From: Ensifer adhaerens
Lineage (GTDB): Bacteria > Pseudomonadota > Alphaproteobacteria > Rhizobiales > Rhizobiaceae
NCBI RefSeq assembly: GCF_001270265.1
Contig: NZ_LGAP01000002.1
Span: 62,001 to 126,000 of the forward strand
DNA: 64,000 nucleotides
Direction of reading: 5' to 3'
Shown: positions 1 through 8,870 of the stretch, in pieces
Layout: the number at the start of each line of letters is the position of its first letter
How positions within the stretch are numbered: the stretch's first letter is position 1
Notes under the pieces: model-generated
Seen by the model: only the letters and a program-made list of their open reading frames with translations
What the model was told of the DNA's origin: nothing
Database searches by the model: none
Made by a program: the position numbers and the translations under genes

Positions 1-2
1 AC

Positions 3-1229
3 ATGAGCACTTCCGAAGTGACGCTGGCGGCTGCGAACGCCGCCGGCAACGCGACCGCAGAGATCGGCAGCGACCAGACCCAGACGAAAGCAGAAGGCTT
101 TCTGCGCCCGGCAGCCGCGGAGCGACCGACGCCCTATATCGAAGTCAATGAGCCGCGCCTTGCCCGCAACTTAGAGGCCATGCAGCAGCGCGCCGATGCC
201 GCCGGCGTCTCGATGTTTCCGCACGTAAAAACGCACAAGAGCCTCTATGTCGCACGCCAGCAGCTGGCACTCGGCGCGCGCGGCATCACCGCGTCCAAGC
301 CCAGCGAGGCGCTGGTTTTCGCCGAAGCGGGAACCCCGTCGATCATCCTTGCCTATCCCATCGTCAAGGCGCAGTCGCTCGACCGTCTGCTGCCGGTGGT
401 GAAGGAGCGCGGCACGCAACTGCGTACGATTGCGGCGAGCACGCCGGGTGTCGACGCGCTATCTGAGGCCGCCACCCGTCACGGCGTCGAAATCGGTGTA
501 TTCCTCAAGGTCGATGTCGGCCTCGGTCGCGTCGGTCTCAAGCCGAACGATCCGGCGGCGCTCGAATTATGCGCTCTGATCGCGGCCGCCGAAGGCCTGC
601 ATTTTGCTGGCCTGTTATCGCATGCCGGCCATTCCTATGCGGCCGCGAGCCTGCAAAGCCTGGCCAAGGTCGCTTTTGATGAAGCGGCAGATCTCGCCGG
701 TCTCGCCGGCCGGCTTCAGGAGCGCGGCATTGCCGTCGACTGCCTTTCCATCGGTGCGACGCCGACCTGTTTGGGGGCGCCGCTGCCCTCTGAGGTCGAT
801 TGCATCCGGCCCGGCAACTACGTCTTTCTCGACGGCACCGCCCTTCGGCTGGGCATCTGCACCGCCGATGATCTGGCGCTCTCGGTGGTCGCCCGCGTCG
901 TTGCGTCCAATGACACGCATTTCATCATCGATGCCGGGTCCAAGTCGATGAGTTCCGATCGCGGCGCCCACGGCATGGGCGGCGCCGGCTTCGGCACCGT
1001 CGTCAGCGCCGAGGGCGATGGCGAAACGGGAATGTGGACGCTCGAGCGACTGTCCGAGGAGCATGGCTTCGTTCCCTTCTCGGGACGCCCCTTGCCGCTC
1101 GCCAGCCGGGTGCGGGTCTTCCCCAACCACTCCTGCGCCTCGATCGCCAACTTTGACCATTTCACGCTGCACCTCGCCAATGGCGAGGCGACGACGCTGC
1201 CCGTCGATGCCCGCTGCTGCCAGACCTGA
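3..1229 (+). CDS. DSD1-family PLP enzyme (D-serine dehydratase / D-threonine aldolase-like)
   Basis: The 408-residue protein has the alanine-racemase N-terminal barrel followed by the D-serine-dehydratase-like C-terminal domain. The PLP lysine is expected in PHVKTHK (Lys76). The pair His376/Cys378 in FPNHSCA matches the zinc ligands of eukaryotic-type D-serine dehydratase. The family cleaves or deaminates D-3-hydroxy amino acids in the cytoplasm; the exact substrate cannot be read here. The first about 40 residues are Ala/Thr-rich and unlike the family, so the true start may be an internal codon. Only two bases precede the first ATG, so its ribosome site is not visible. A SorC-type regulator gene follows on the same strand after 378 bases, so a functional link is possible but unproven. 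Confidence 0.8.
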   Translation: MSTSEVTLAAANAAGNATAEIGSDQTQTKAEGFLRPAAAERPTPYIEVNEPRLARNLEAMQQRADAAGVSMFPHVKTHKSLYVARQQLALGARGITASKPSEALVFAEAGTPSIILAYPIVKAQSLDRLLPVVKERGTQLRTIAASTPGVDALSEAATRHGVEIGVFLKVDVGLGRVGLKPNDPAALELCALIAAAEGLHFAGLLSHAGHSYAAASLQSLAKVAFDEAADLAGLAGRLQERGIAVDCLSIGATPTCLGAPLPSEVDCIRPGNYVFLDGTALRLGICTADDLALSVVARVVASNDTHFIIDAGSKSMSSDRGAHGMGGAGFGTVVSAEGDGETGMWTLERLSEEHGFVPFSGRPLPLASRVRVFPNHSCASIANFDHFTLHLANGEATTLPVDARCCQT

Positions 1230-1551
1230 TGGTGCAGGACGCGTGGTAGCGAACGCGCCGTATCCAACCGCCGACAGTTTCCCGCTGGTAGCGACGGCCA
1301 TCGCCTGGCTGGGAATTGCGCTTGTCGGCGATATTTAAGCACTGTAGAAAATTCAGACCGCCGACTGGCTGTCGCCCTTGATCGGCCGCGGCTGAGCGGG
1401 CTCGCTTATGCTGTCGCGACATCACCGACGGCGATCGAGCGCCGGTGATTGGCATCTCGTCGCGTGAATGGATGAAGCGGCCGAACGCGACAACTGCTTG
1501 CGGCGGCGCTTACCGCAAACACTCGCTCTCGTCACCCAATTGAGCAACGAT

Positions 1552-1581
1552 TTGACTTATGTCACGAGCGATGAATAATGT
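1552..1581 (+). promoter_or_regulatory. Candidate sigma-70 promoter of the SorC-type regulator gene
   Basis: TTGACT (1552-1557) and TAATGT (1576-1581) are separated by 18 bases and lie just upstream of the regulator start at 1608. The -35 element matches consensus at five of six positions. The -10 overlaps the operator-like site at 1577-1598, which would suit autoregulation. It was assigned by eye only. Confidence 0.35.
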
Positions 1582-1598
1582 CAGGCGTCGACAATTGA
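1577..1598. promoter_or_regulatory. Operator-like inverted repeat before the SorC-type regulator gene
   Basis: AATGTCA (1577-1583), GGCG, then TCGACAATTGA (1588-1598). The left arm equals the inner seven bases of the palindrome at 6399-6425 and the right arm matches its right arm at 9 of 11 positions, but the spacer is two bases shorter. This suggests one regulator binds both places, with the regulator controlling its own gene. Confidence 0.4.
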
Positions 1599-1607
1599 AG
1601 GATCCCC

Positions 1608-2588
1608 ATGCCTATCCGCAACACCGACCAGATCATGCACAAGGCCGCGTGGCTCTATTATAGCCATGGCCTGCGGCAGGACGAAGTCGCGCAGAAACTG
1701 GAGATATCCCGCGCCTCTGTTGCCACCTATCTCAGGCGGGCGCGCGAAACCGGGATCGTCAACATCACCACGTCCACGGAGCTTTTCACCGACGACGTGC
1801 TGGCGCGAGAACTCGAGGACGCGACCGGCGTCACTGCGGCCTGGATCGTACCGGAGGATCGCCAAGCCATGGACCCAACGGCTGAAATGCCGGTGCTGGC
1901 CGCATCCGCCTTCCTCGAGCTGATCAACAAGGGCGATCGCGTTGGTGTCGCCTGGGGACGCACGGTCTACCATATCGCCGATGTGATGCCCTTTGCCGAC
2001 CTGCGCGGCGTGACGGTGGTCCAGCTCTGCGGCAATCTCGGCGCACCCTATTCCTATCGGCCGGACCAGTGCACGACGGAGATCGCCCGCCGGCTCAATG
2101 CCGAAGGCATCAATTTCTACGCGCCGCTGGTGCTCTCGTCCGAGCGGCTGGCCGAGGAGCTTCGCGGCGAGCCGGTGATCCGGGAGCAGTTGTCGACGAT
2201 CGCCGACTGTCATCTGGCGCTCTATTCCGTCGGCGGCATCGAAGACGACAGCCACCTCGTCAAATGCGGCGCACTCAGCGCCAGCGAGATGCATCGCATG
2301 GGTGAAGAAGGCGCTGTCGGCGTCATCGCCGGGCAACTGATCGACGGCGACGGCCAGTGGATAAACTGCGCCCACAATCGGCGCTGCATCTCCGCCGACC
2401 TCGATTCGATCCGCGCCATCAGCAAGCGCATGCTGGTCGTCCAGGAAGACAGTAAGTTCGAGCCGCTGATGGCTGCGCTGAAGGGTGGCTTCGCTTCGCA
2501 TCTCGTCGTCACCACATCGATGGCGCGACGGGTGATGGATCGCTGGCGGCGCGACGGCCTCGGCAAGGTGCATGCCGCAACCGCCTAG
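1608..2588 (+). CDS. SorC/DeoR-type sugar-binding transcriptional regulator
   Basis: The 326-residue protein has an N-terminal helix-turn-helix (about residues 20-50, RQDEVAQKLEISRASVATYL) and a C-terminal sugar-binding domain of the SorC family (about 60-315), which typically binds a phosphorylated sugar effector. Length is normal for the family. The ATG at 1608 is preceded by GAAGGA. The gene converges with a ribose-type ABC importer operon across a bidirectional terminator. The operator-like sites at 1577-1598 and 6399-6425 suggest it controls itself, the importer and the mtnK-mtnA-transketolase-RLP operon. Effector candidates by pathway logic are phosphorylated 5-methylthioribose or 5-deoxyribose intermediates; this is inference. 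Confidence 0.85.
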   Translation: MPIRNTDQIMHKAAWLYYSHGLRQDEVAQKLEISRASVATYLRRARETGIVNITTSTELFTDDVLARELEDATGVTAAWIVPEDRQAMDPTAEMPVLAASAFLELINKGDRVGVAWGRTVYHIADVMPFADLRGVTVVQLCGNLGAPYSYRPDQCTTEIARRLNAEGINFYAPLVLSSERLAEELRGEPVIREQLSTIADCHLALYSVGGIEDDSHLVKCGALSASEMHRMGEEGAVGVIAGQLIDGDGQWINCAHNRRCISADLDSIRAISKRMLVVQEDSKFEPLMAALKGGFASHLVVTTSMARRVMDRWRRDGLGKVHAATA

Positions 2589-2632
2589 CCAGGTGTTGAA
2601 ACGCAGCACGGCACGCAAGGTCGGCCACATGC

Positions 2633-2662
2633 AAACGAGGCGGCCTTTCGACCGCCCCGTTT
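2633..2662. terminator. Bidirectional intrinsic terminator between convergent genes
   Basis: AAACGAGGCGG (2633-2643) pairs with CCGCCCCGTTT (2652-2662) at 10 of 11 positions around an 8-base loop. Runs of A and T flank the stem, so it can end transcripts from both sides: the regulator (plus) and the ABC operon (minus). Confidence 0.6.
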
Positions 2663-2682
2663 TCCTGCAAGTGGCTGTTTAA

Positions 2683-3726
2683 TCAGGGCTTCGGCATCCA
2701 TGCCGGCATGGCGACATCCGCATGGGCGAACTGCGGCAGCTTGGTGCCGAGTTCTTCCATGTTCTTGATATCTTGATCGTTCAGGTCCTTCTGCGTGATC
2801 AGCGTCGGGGGCACGATGACGCTCCGGCCCGGATCCTCGCCGGCAAGCAGCATGGCAAGCGTCCTGACCGAGACTTGCCCGACCACGGCCGGGTTGGTGG
2901 CAGCTGTTGCCGCCCATGCGGAATCGGGCTCGCGCATCGCCGCGATATCCGAGGTCGAGATGTCGGCGGAATAGATCTTCACGCTCGACGACAGACCGGC
3001 TTCGTCGACCGCAATCTTCACGCCCTTGGCGAACTCATCATAGGGCGCGAACATCACGGTGATATCCGGGTTGGCGGAGATGACGGAGCGCGCCTGGTTG
3101 GCGACGGAGTTGGCGATCGGGTTGTCCATCGTGCCGAACTGCGAGATCTCGTTGATACCCGAATACTTGGCCTTGAATTCCTTCCAGGTCTCGTCGCGAC
3201 GGTCGAGCGGCGCGATGCCGGCGACATAGACGTAACCGGCCTTGAAGCTCTCGCCGTTATCCTTGCTCGCCTGTTCCAAAGCGAGGCGGGCGAGGTCGCG
3301 GTCGGATTGCTCGACCTGCGGGATCTTCTCGTTTTCGACATTCACGTCGAAAGCCACGACCTTGATGCCCGCATCGACGGCGCGCTGGGCCGCTTCCTTC
3401 ATCGATTCCGTCAGGCCGTGCTGGATGATGATCCCCTGCACGCCGAGCGCGATCGCCTGGTCGACCATGTCGGCCTGAAGCGCTGCATCCTGCCGGCTGT
3501 CGAGAACCTGAAGCTGGACGCCGAGAGCCCTTGCCTGCGCCTCCACGCCGGCAAGGTAGGACTGGAAGAAGTCGCCGGTCGAGAGATAGCGCACGAGCGC
3601 GATCTTGACGTCGCCCGGCTTGTCGAACGGTTTCGGCATGTCGGCGGCGAAGGAAGCGGTGGCGAAAGCCACGGTTCCGGCAAGGCCAAGCGCCAGCTTG
3701 CCCATTGCTCTGCGTGTAAAGTTCAT
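2683..3726 (-). CDS. Ribose-type ABC transporter substrate-binding protein
   Basis: The 347-residue periplasmic-binding protein is of the RbsB/type-1 fold. The start at 3726 is chosen because GGAGGAGACTGAA directly precedes it; an upstream in-frame start would add 27 residues overlapping the permease gene. The N-terminus (MNFTRRAMGKLALGLAG..., cleavage after ASFA) is a signal peptide with twin arginines and a lipophilic core. It is the last gene of a minus-strand operon ATPase-permease-binding protein. The neighbouring mtnK/mtnA genes suggest a 5-substituted ribose as ligand, but the sequence alone does not identify it. Confidence 0.88.
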   Translation of the reverse strand: MNFTRRAMGKLALGLAGTVAFATASFAADMPKPFDKPGDVKIALVRYLSTGDFFQSYLAGVEAQARALGVQLQVLDSRQDAALQADMVDQAIALGVQGIIIQHGLTESMKEAAQRAVDAGIKVVAFDVNVENEKIPQVEQSDRDLARLALEQASKDNGESFKAGYVYVAGIAPLDRRDETWKEFKAKYSGINEISQFGTMDNPIANSVANQARSVISANPDITVMFAPYDEFAKGVKIAVDEAGLSSSVKIYSADISTSDIAAMREPDSAWAATAATNPAVVGQVSVRTLAMLLAGEDPGRSVIVPPTLITQKDLNDQDIKNMEELGTKLPQFAHADVAMPAWMPKP

Positions 3727-3778
3727 TTCAGTCTCCTCCACTGGTGAACGTTTGTTTTCCGCGGGCGGGGTATTCCCG

Positions 3779-4846
3779 TCAGCGTTTGCCTCTTTTAGAG
3801 AGCGCAAAGGTGAAGATCAGGGCGATGACGAGAACCGCGCCCTTGATGAAATCCTGGGTGTAATAGGGCGCGTTCATCATCGTCAGGCCCTGAAGCAGAA
3901 TGCCGACGAAGAGCGCGCCGATCGCCGTGCCGAACGCATTCGGTTTGGCGGCACCGAGCACTGCAAAGCCGATCAGCGCCGCAGCAACGGCATCGAGCAG
4001 CAGATTGTTGCCCGAGGCGATGTCGCCACGGCCGAGGCGGGCGGCGAGCAGGATGCCGCCGATAGATGCGAAGACGCCCGAGATGACATAGGCCGAGATC
4101 TTGTAGGCATTGACCGGGGCGCCCGCGAGGCCCGCGGCGCGCTCGTTGGAACCGACCGCATACATCATGCGCCCGAAACGGGTGTATTCGAGGAAGAACC
4201 AGATCACGACCGCCAGCACGATCAGCACCACGACGGAAACCGGCACGAGGTTCGGCAGGACGAGATCGAAGCGATGGCGGCCCAGCGCCAGGAAGGCCGG
4301 GCTGAAAGTGCCTGTAGCCACTGAGCCGTCGGGAAGTGTCATGCCGGCGGCGATGGAGCGGCCTTCGGTCGGTATGCGTTGCAGGCCGAGCAGCAGGAAC
4401 ATCATGCCGAGCGTTGCCAGGAGGTCCGGCACGCGCATATAGACGATGATGACGCCGTTGATCAGTCCGACAAGAACGCCGATCGCCAGGCAGACGAGCG
4501 TTGCCGTCAGCGCGTCGCCGCCCATCACCACCATCACATAGGATGACGCCATCATCGCCGTGGTCGCGACCGAGCCGATCGACAGGTCGAAGCCGCCGAC
4601 GACGAGCGTGGCCGTGACGCCGAGCGCCAGGATACCGGTGATCGATACGGATTGCAGGATGAAGACGGCGCTCTGCGGCGAGGAAAACCCGTTCGTCACC
4701 AGCGAGAAATAGACAACCAATCCGACCAGGAGAACAAGGAAGCCGTATTTGATCGCGACGTCGCGCAGGCTAACTCCGGCACTTGGCGGCGGCGCCGGCA
4801 GCACCGAAGCGGCGGGGGACGCGGTTTTCATCTGTTCACTGCTCAT
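3779..4846 (-). CDS. Ribose-type ABC transporter permease
   Basis: The 355-residue inner-membrane protein has about nine to ten hydrophobic segments and is of the RbsC (BPD_transp_2) family. The conserved stretch GGFDLSIGSVATTAMM lies in the centre-left part, as in ribose/xylose permeases. Its start overlaps the end of the ATPase gene by 11 bases and its stop is 52 bases before the binding-protein start, so the three genes form one operon. The first about 30 residues are a Pro/Ala-rich cytoplasmic tail. It should form the membrane channel of the importer with the 507-residue ATPase. Confidence 0.9.
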   Translation of the reverse strand: MSSEQMKTASPAASVLPAPPPSAGVSLRDVAIKYGFLVLLVGLVVYFSLVTNGFSSPQSAVFILQSVSITGILALGVTATLVVGGFDLSIGSVATTAMMASSYVMVVMGGDALTATLVCLAIGVLVGLINGVIIVYMRVPDLLATLGMMFLLLGLQRIPTEGRSIAAGMTLPDGSVATGTFSPAFLALGRHRFDLVLPNLVPVSVVVLIVLAVVIWFFLEYTRFGRMMYAVGSNERAAGLAGAPVNAYKISAYVISGVFASIGGILLAARLGRGDIASGNNLLLDAVAAALIGFAVLGAAKPNAFGTAIGALFVGILLQGLTMMNAPYYTQDFIKGAVLVIALIFTFALSKRGKR

Positions 4847-6359
4847 GGGGCTGTCCCTGCTGATGATGTTGACCGGCGATCTCCTGGAGGAGACGCTCGA
4901 CGTCGACCGAGGCGTTTCGATGCTCGCCGACGATCGTGTGCTCCGACATCACGAGAATGCGGTCGGCGATCTCGAAGGCTTCGTCGAGTTCGGTCAGGAA
5001 AACGATGGTTGCGCGGCCGGAGGCCGAGGCGCGCAGCTTGGCGCCGATATCGCGGCGCGCGGCGATGTCCACACCCTGGAAGGGCTCGTCGAGGATCAGG
5101 AGGCGCGAAGGCTCGGAAAGCCAGCGCCCGACCATGATCTTCTGCTGATTGCCGCCGGAAAGCGTCTGCATCTCGTCGCGCTCGCTGCGGCAGACGACGC
5201 CAAGTGCGGCGATCTGCGCCCGCGATTTCGCCCGTTCGGCCCGGCGGCTCGATATGCCGAAGCGCGACAGCCGCTTGAGGAACGGCAGGCTGATATTCTC
5301 GTAGATGTTGAAATCCGGAACGATGCCGCTGTCAGCCCGATCCTTGGCGACCAGAAACACGCCCTTGGCGATCGCCTGTCCGGTCGATTGTGGATGGTAG
5401 GATGCGCCGTCGAGCGTCATCTGGCCGGCTGCTGCCGACCGCGCCCCGAACAGCGTCTCGGCCAGCGCCGTCTTGCCGACACCGACGAGCCCGGTGACGG
5501 CGACGATTTCGCCATCGCCAAGCGCCAGGTCGAACGGACGGGACGTCTCCGTAAGCCGCAGGCTCTTCACCGAAAAAACTGCGCCACGCGCTTCGCGCAC
5601 CGTCACGGCCCCTGCCGACACCTTTTGCCCGAGCATCGCGTTGACGGCAGCCTCGTAGTCGAGATCCGCCCCTTCGAAGCGGCCGGTTATGCGCCCGTCG
5701 CGCAGCGTGACGATGCTGTCGGCGAGCCTGCGGATGTCCGACATCCGGTGCGAGATATAAAGGATCGCCACGCCGCGGGCTTTCAGCCGATCGAGAAGCT
5801 CGAACAGCCGATCGGCCTCAGCACTCGACAGCGACGAGGTCGGCTCGTCGAGGATCAGCACCTGCGGCTCGTGTGCCATGGCGCGGGCGATGGCGACCAT
5901 CTGCCGGTCTGCGAGCGTCAGATCGTTGATATCGGCGGAAAGATCGATGGCCAGACCCATGCGGGCAGCAACGACAGCCGCCTCGCGCCTTACACGGCGC
6001 GGATTGAAGAACAGGCGCGCGCCGCGGCCGTTCAGGCGATCGAGCGTGAGATTGGTCGCGACGTCGAGATCGGAGACGACGCCGTCATTGATGTTCTGGT
6101 GAACCGTCACCACGCCGGCCCGGATCGCCTCTGCCGGCGTCGCCGGCGCGAATGAGAGGTCGCTGAGCCGCATATCCCCGGCATCTCTGACGTAGACGCC
6201 ACTGAGGATGCGCACCAGTGTCGACTTTCCAGCGCCGTTGGCCCCCATCAGCACCGTGACGGCACCCTTGCGCAATTCGAGATCGACGCCCTTCAGGACC
6301 GGTATCAGCCCGAAGGATTTGCGCACGCCCTCGATGCGAAACACTGCTTGTTCGCTCAT
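4836..6359 (-). CDS. Ribose-type ABC transporter ATP-binding protein (two ATPase domains)
   Basis: The 507-residue RbsA-type protein has two nucleotide-binding domains. Domain 1 has Walker A GANGAGKST and Walker B VLILDEPTSSL with a degenerate signature (LTLADRQM). Domain 2 has the altered Walker A GLVGVGKT, signature LSGGNQQK and Walker B LLILDEPFQGVD. Such asymmetry is normal for carbohydrate-uptake family 2 importers. It is the first gene of the minus-strand operon. Its promoter region is shared with the divergent mtnK operon and holds the palindrome at 6399-6425. The gene start is preceded by a GGGAGGAG-type ribosome site. Confidence 0.92.
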   Translation of the reverse strand: MSEQAVFRIEGVRKSFGLIPVLKGVDLELRKGAVTVLMGANGAGKSTLVRILSGVYVRDAGDMRLSDLSFAPATPAEAIRAGVVTVHQNINDGVVSDLDVATNLTLDRLNGRGARLFFNPRRVRREAAVVAARMGLAIDLSADINDLTLADRQMVAIARAMAHEPQVLILDEPTSSLSSAEADRLFELLDRLKARGVAILYISHRMSDIRRLADSIVTLRDGRITGRFEGADLDYEAAVNAMLGQKVSAGAVTVREARGAVFSVKSLRLTETSRPFDLALGDGEIVAVTGLVGVGKTALAETLFGARSAAAGQMTLDGASYHPQSTGQAIAKGVFLVAKDRADSGIVPDFNIYENISLPFLKRLSRFGISSRRAERAKSRAQIAALGVVCRSERDEMQTLSGGNQQKIMVGRWLSEPSRLLILDEPFQGVDIAARRDIGAKLRASASGRATIVFLTELDEAFEIADRILVMSEHTIVGEHRNASVDVERLLQEIAGQHHQQGQPHEQ

Positions 6360-6398
6360 GCTCTCCTCCCAATGAAGGCAGGTTAGGATGGCTATCCA

Positions 6399-6425
6399 TC
6401 AAATGTCAAGGCTGTTGACATTTGA
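6399..6425. promoter_or_regulatory. Perfect palindromic operator between the ABC importer and the mtnK operon
   Basis: TCAAATGTCAA (6399-6409) and TTGACATTTGA (6415-6425) form a perfect 11-base inverted repeat around GGCTG. Each arm contains a TTGACA hexamer: 6415-6420 reads toward mtnK, and the complement of 6404-6409 reads toward the importer. Weak -10-like hexamers (TACCTA and TAACCT) lie 18 bases further on each side. A protein bound here would cover both divergent -35 boxes, as expected for a repressor. The best candidate is the SorC-type regulator at 1608-2588. Confidence 0.65.
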
Positions 6426-6504
6426 CAGAATGGCGACTTACCTATGAGCCACGACAGCATGACGAGGAGCGGCCGAGGCCGGTCATGCCGATAAGGAGGA
6501 CCGT

Positions 6505-7776
6505 ATGGACACACACGTTTTCGAGGCGTTGAGCGCCGAAACGCTGCCATCAAGACTGAGCGGCAATTCAGCACTTTGCGACAGGATCGGCGGCGATCAT
6601 GGCCGCTGGCAGGTCAAGGAGGTCGGCGACGGCAACCTCAATCTCGTCTTCATCGTCACGGGCGAGAAGGGTGCGGCGATCGTCAAGCAGGCGCTTCCCT
6701 ATGTCAGGCTCGTCGGCGAGCGCTGGCCTTTGCCGCTGAAGCGCTCCTTCTTCGAATACCACGCCCTCATCCGCCAGGCGGCGCGAGACCCGGGCATGGT
6801 GCCGGAAATCCTGTTCTTCGACGCCGAGCAGGCGATGATCATCATGGAATACCTGACGCCGCACGTGATCCTGCGGCGCGCGCTGATCGAGGGGCGCACG
6901 CTGCCGAAGATCGGTCGCGATCTCGGGCTTTTCGCAGCGCGCACGCTTTTCCGCGGCTCGGATCTTTCAATGCCGACGCGCGACAAGAAAGCCGATCTCG
7001 CCCTGTTCGCCGACAATGTCGAACTGTGCGACATCACCGAAAACCTTGTTTTCTCCGATCCCTACTTCGAGGCGGAGATGAACCGGCACACGACACCGCA
7101 TCTCGACGGCCTTGTCGAGGAACTCCGCCGCGACCGTGACCTGAAGGTCGAAGCCCAGCGACTGAAGCACATTTTCTCCGCCAAGGCAGAAACCCTCTGC
7201 CACGGCGACCTGCATACCGGTTCGGTCATGGTCACCGACGACGAGACGCGCGTCATCGACCCGGAATTCGCCTTTTACGGCCCGATCAGTTTCGATGTCG
7301 GCATGCTCTTGGCGAACTTCTGGATGAGTTACTTCTCGCAGGATGGCCACGAGAACGCCGCCGGCGAACGCGACCAGATGCGCGCCTACCTGCTGGATAC
7401 GACAGAGACGATCTGGGAAACCTTCTGCGACGAGTTTTCCGCACTCTGGCGCAGCGAGCGCAAGGGCATCCTCTACCAGGCAAGCCTTTTCGAAGACCGC
7501 GACGACCCGTTCGGCTCGGAACAGGCGCTGACCATCGTCCTTGATGAGATCTACCGCGAGATGCTCGGCTTTGCCGGGGTCGAGATCCTCAGGCGCATCC
7601 TCGGCCTTGCCCACAATGCCGATTTCGAAACCATCGGCGACCTCAGCCGCCGCGCCGCGTGCGAAAGCAAGGCGCTGAAGCTCGGACGTCATCTTGCCGT
7701 CAACCGGGATCGCATTGCGAGCCTCAGGGACATTCGCGCCACTGCGCAACGGCTTCAGCAGGAGACACTTTCGTGA
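6505..7776 (+). CDS. mtnK: S-methyl-5-thioribose kinase
   Basis: The 423-residue protein matches MtnK: a nucleotide-binding segment [14 protein letters not shown] near residues 40-55, the catalytic loop [12 protein letters not shown] near 231-242, and the metal-binding IDPEF nearby, all of the choline-kinase/APH fold. It phosphorylates 5-methylthioribose at C1 using ATP, in the cytoplasm; homologues also accept 5-deoxyribose. The ATG is preceded by an excellent AAGGAGG (6494-6500). Its last four bases overlap the mtnA start. It opens a five-gene operon and is divergent from the ribose-type importer, so the importer probably supplies its substrate. Confidence 0.93.
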   Translation: MDTHVFEALSAETLPSRLSGNSALCDRIGGDHGRWQVKEVGDGNLNLVFIVTGEKGAAIVKQALPYVRLVGERWPLPLKRSFFEYHALIRQAARDPGMVPEILFFDAEQAMIIMEYLTPHVILRRALIEGRTLPKIGRDLGLFAARTLFRGSDLSMPTRDKKADLALFADNVELCDITENLVFSDPYFEAEMNRHTTPHLDGLVEELRRDRDLKVEAQRLKHIFSAKAETLCHGDLHTGSVMVTDDETRVIDPEFAFYGPISFDVGMLLANFWMSYFSQDGHENAAGERDQMRAYLLDTTETIWETFCDEFSALWRSERKGILYQASLFEDRDDPFGSEQALTIVLDEIYREMLGFAGVEILRRILGLAHNADFETIGDLSRRAACESKALKLGRHLAVNRDRIASLRDIRATAQRLQQETLS

Positions 7777-8867
7777 AAGTCGGAGAAAAGCACTACCATA
7801 CGATCTGGCTCAACGCCGACGGCCGCTCGGTCGATATCATCGACCAGCGCTGGCTGCCGCACGAGTTCCGGATCGTCACGCTGAAGACGGTTGCCGATGT
7901 TGCGGTCGCCATCCGTGACATGTGGGTGCGCGGTGCACCGCTGATCGGCGTCACCGCCGCCTACGGCATTGCCATTGCCATGGCGGACGACCCGTCCGAC
8001 CGTCATCTCGACGCGGTCTGGGAAGAACTCAACGAGACCCGGCCGACGGCGATCAACCTGCGCTGGGCGCTCGAGGCCATGCGGCAGTTCCTGCGGCCGC
8101 TTTCGGTTGAAAACCGTGCCGAGGCCGCCTATCGACGCGCCGGCGAAATTGCCGAGGAAGACGTGCAACTCAACCGGGCGATCGGTGCCAACGGCCTTAA
8201 GATCATCCGCGAGATCGCGGCAACCAAGAAGCCCGGCGAGCCCGTCAATATATTGACCCACTGCAATGCGGGCTGGCTGGCAACCGTCGACTACGGAACG
8301 GCGACCGCACCGATCTACATGGCGACGGAGGCGGGCATTCCCGTCCACGTCTATGTGGACGAAACCCGGCCGCGCAACCAGGGTGCGCAGTTGACGGCCT
8401 GGGAGCTGAACGGTCATGGCGTGCCGCACACGCTGATCGTCGACAATGCCGGCGGCCACCTGATGCAGCACGGCGCCGTCGACATGGTGATCGTCGGCAC
8501 GGACCGCACTACCGCCAACGGCGATGTCTGCAACAAGATCGGCACCTACCTGAAGGCGCTTGCAGCCAGCGACAACAACGTTCCCTTCTATGTCGCGCTC
8601 CCCTCGCCGACCATCGACTGGACGGTCAAGGACGGCATCAAGGAGATCCCGATCGAGGAGCGCACCGGCGACGAGGTGAGCTTTGTGCAAGGCCGCGGCC
8701 CCGATGGCTCGATCATCTCGGTTCGCGTCTCGCCCGAAGGCAGCCCGTCGGCAAACCCCGCCTTCGACGTGACGCCGGCGCGGCTGATCACCGGCCTCAT
8801 CACCGAGCGCGGCGTCGCCATGCCTTCGCCGCAGGGCCTCAAAGCGCTGTTTCCGGAAAGGAGCTGA
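7773..8867 (+). CDS. mtnA: S-methyl-5-thioribose-1-phosphate isomerase
   Basis: The 364-residue protein of the eIF2B-alpha-like isomerase family converts methylthioribose-1-phosphate to methylthioribulose-1-phosphate. The catalytic Cys lies in [18 protein letters not shown] and the catalytic Asp in [19 protein letters not shown]. The GTG at 7773 is chosen: it overlaps the mtnK stop (GTGA), follows GGAGA at 7761, and gives the normal N-terminus for the family. A longer reading frame upstream would run through the mtnK gene. No mtnB, mtnC, mtnD or mtnE follows; a split transketolase and a RuBisCO-like protein take their place. Confidence 0.93.
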   Translation: MKVGEKHYHTIWLNADGRSVDIIDQRWLPHEFRIVTLKTVADVAVAIRDMWVRGAPLIGVTAAYGIAIAMADDPSDRHLDAVWEELNETRPTAINLRWALEAMRQFLRPLSVENRAEAAYRRAGEIAEEDVQLNRAIGANGLKIIREIAATKKPGEPVNILTHCNAGWLATVDYGTATAPIYMATEAGIPVHVYVDETRPRNQGAQLTAWELNGHGVPHTLIVDNAGGHLMQHGAVDMVIVGTDRTTANGDVCNKIGTYLKALAASDNNVPFYVALPSPTIDWTVKDGIKEIPIEERTGDEVSFVQGRGPDGSIISVRVSPEGSPSANPAFDVTPARLITGLITERGVAMPSPQGLKALFPERS

Positions 8868-8870
8868 CCG

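Larger units (their letters stand above)
1230..1607. other. Intergenic region upstream of the SorC-type regulator
   Basis: I see no convincing gene in these 378 bases. The right end holds a candidate promoter and an operator-like inverted repeat for the regulator gene, listed separately. No terminator for the upstream gene is obvious. Confidence 0.5.

Noticed and set aside
4749-6155. Plus-strand frame of 468 codons opposite the ABC ATPase gene
   Set aside because: Antisense shadow; the ATPase has all Walker and signature motifs on the minus strand.
6426-6504. Possible SAM or other riboswitch before mtnK
   Set aside because: The leader is under 80 bases and shows no recognisable aptamer helices; the palindrome explains regulation better.
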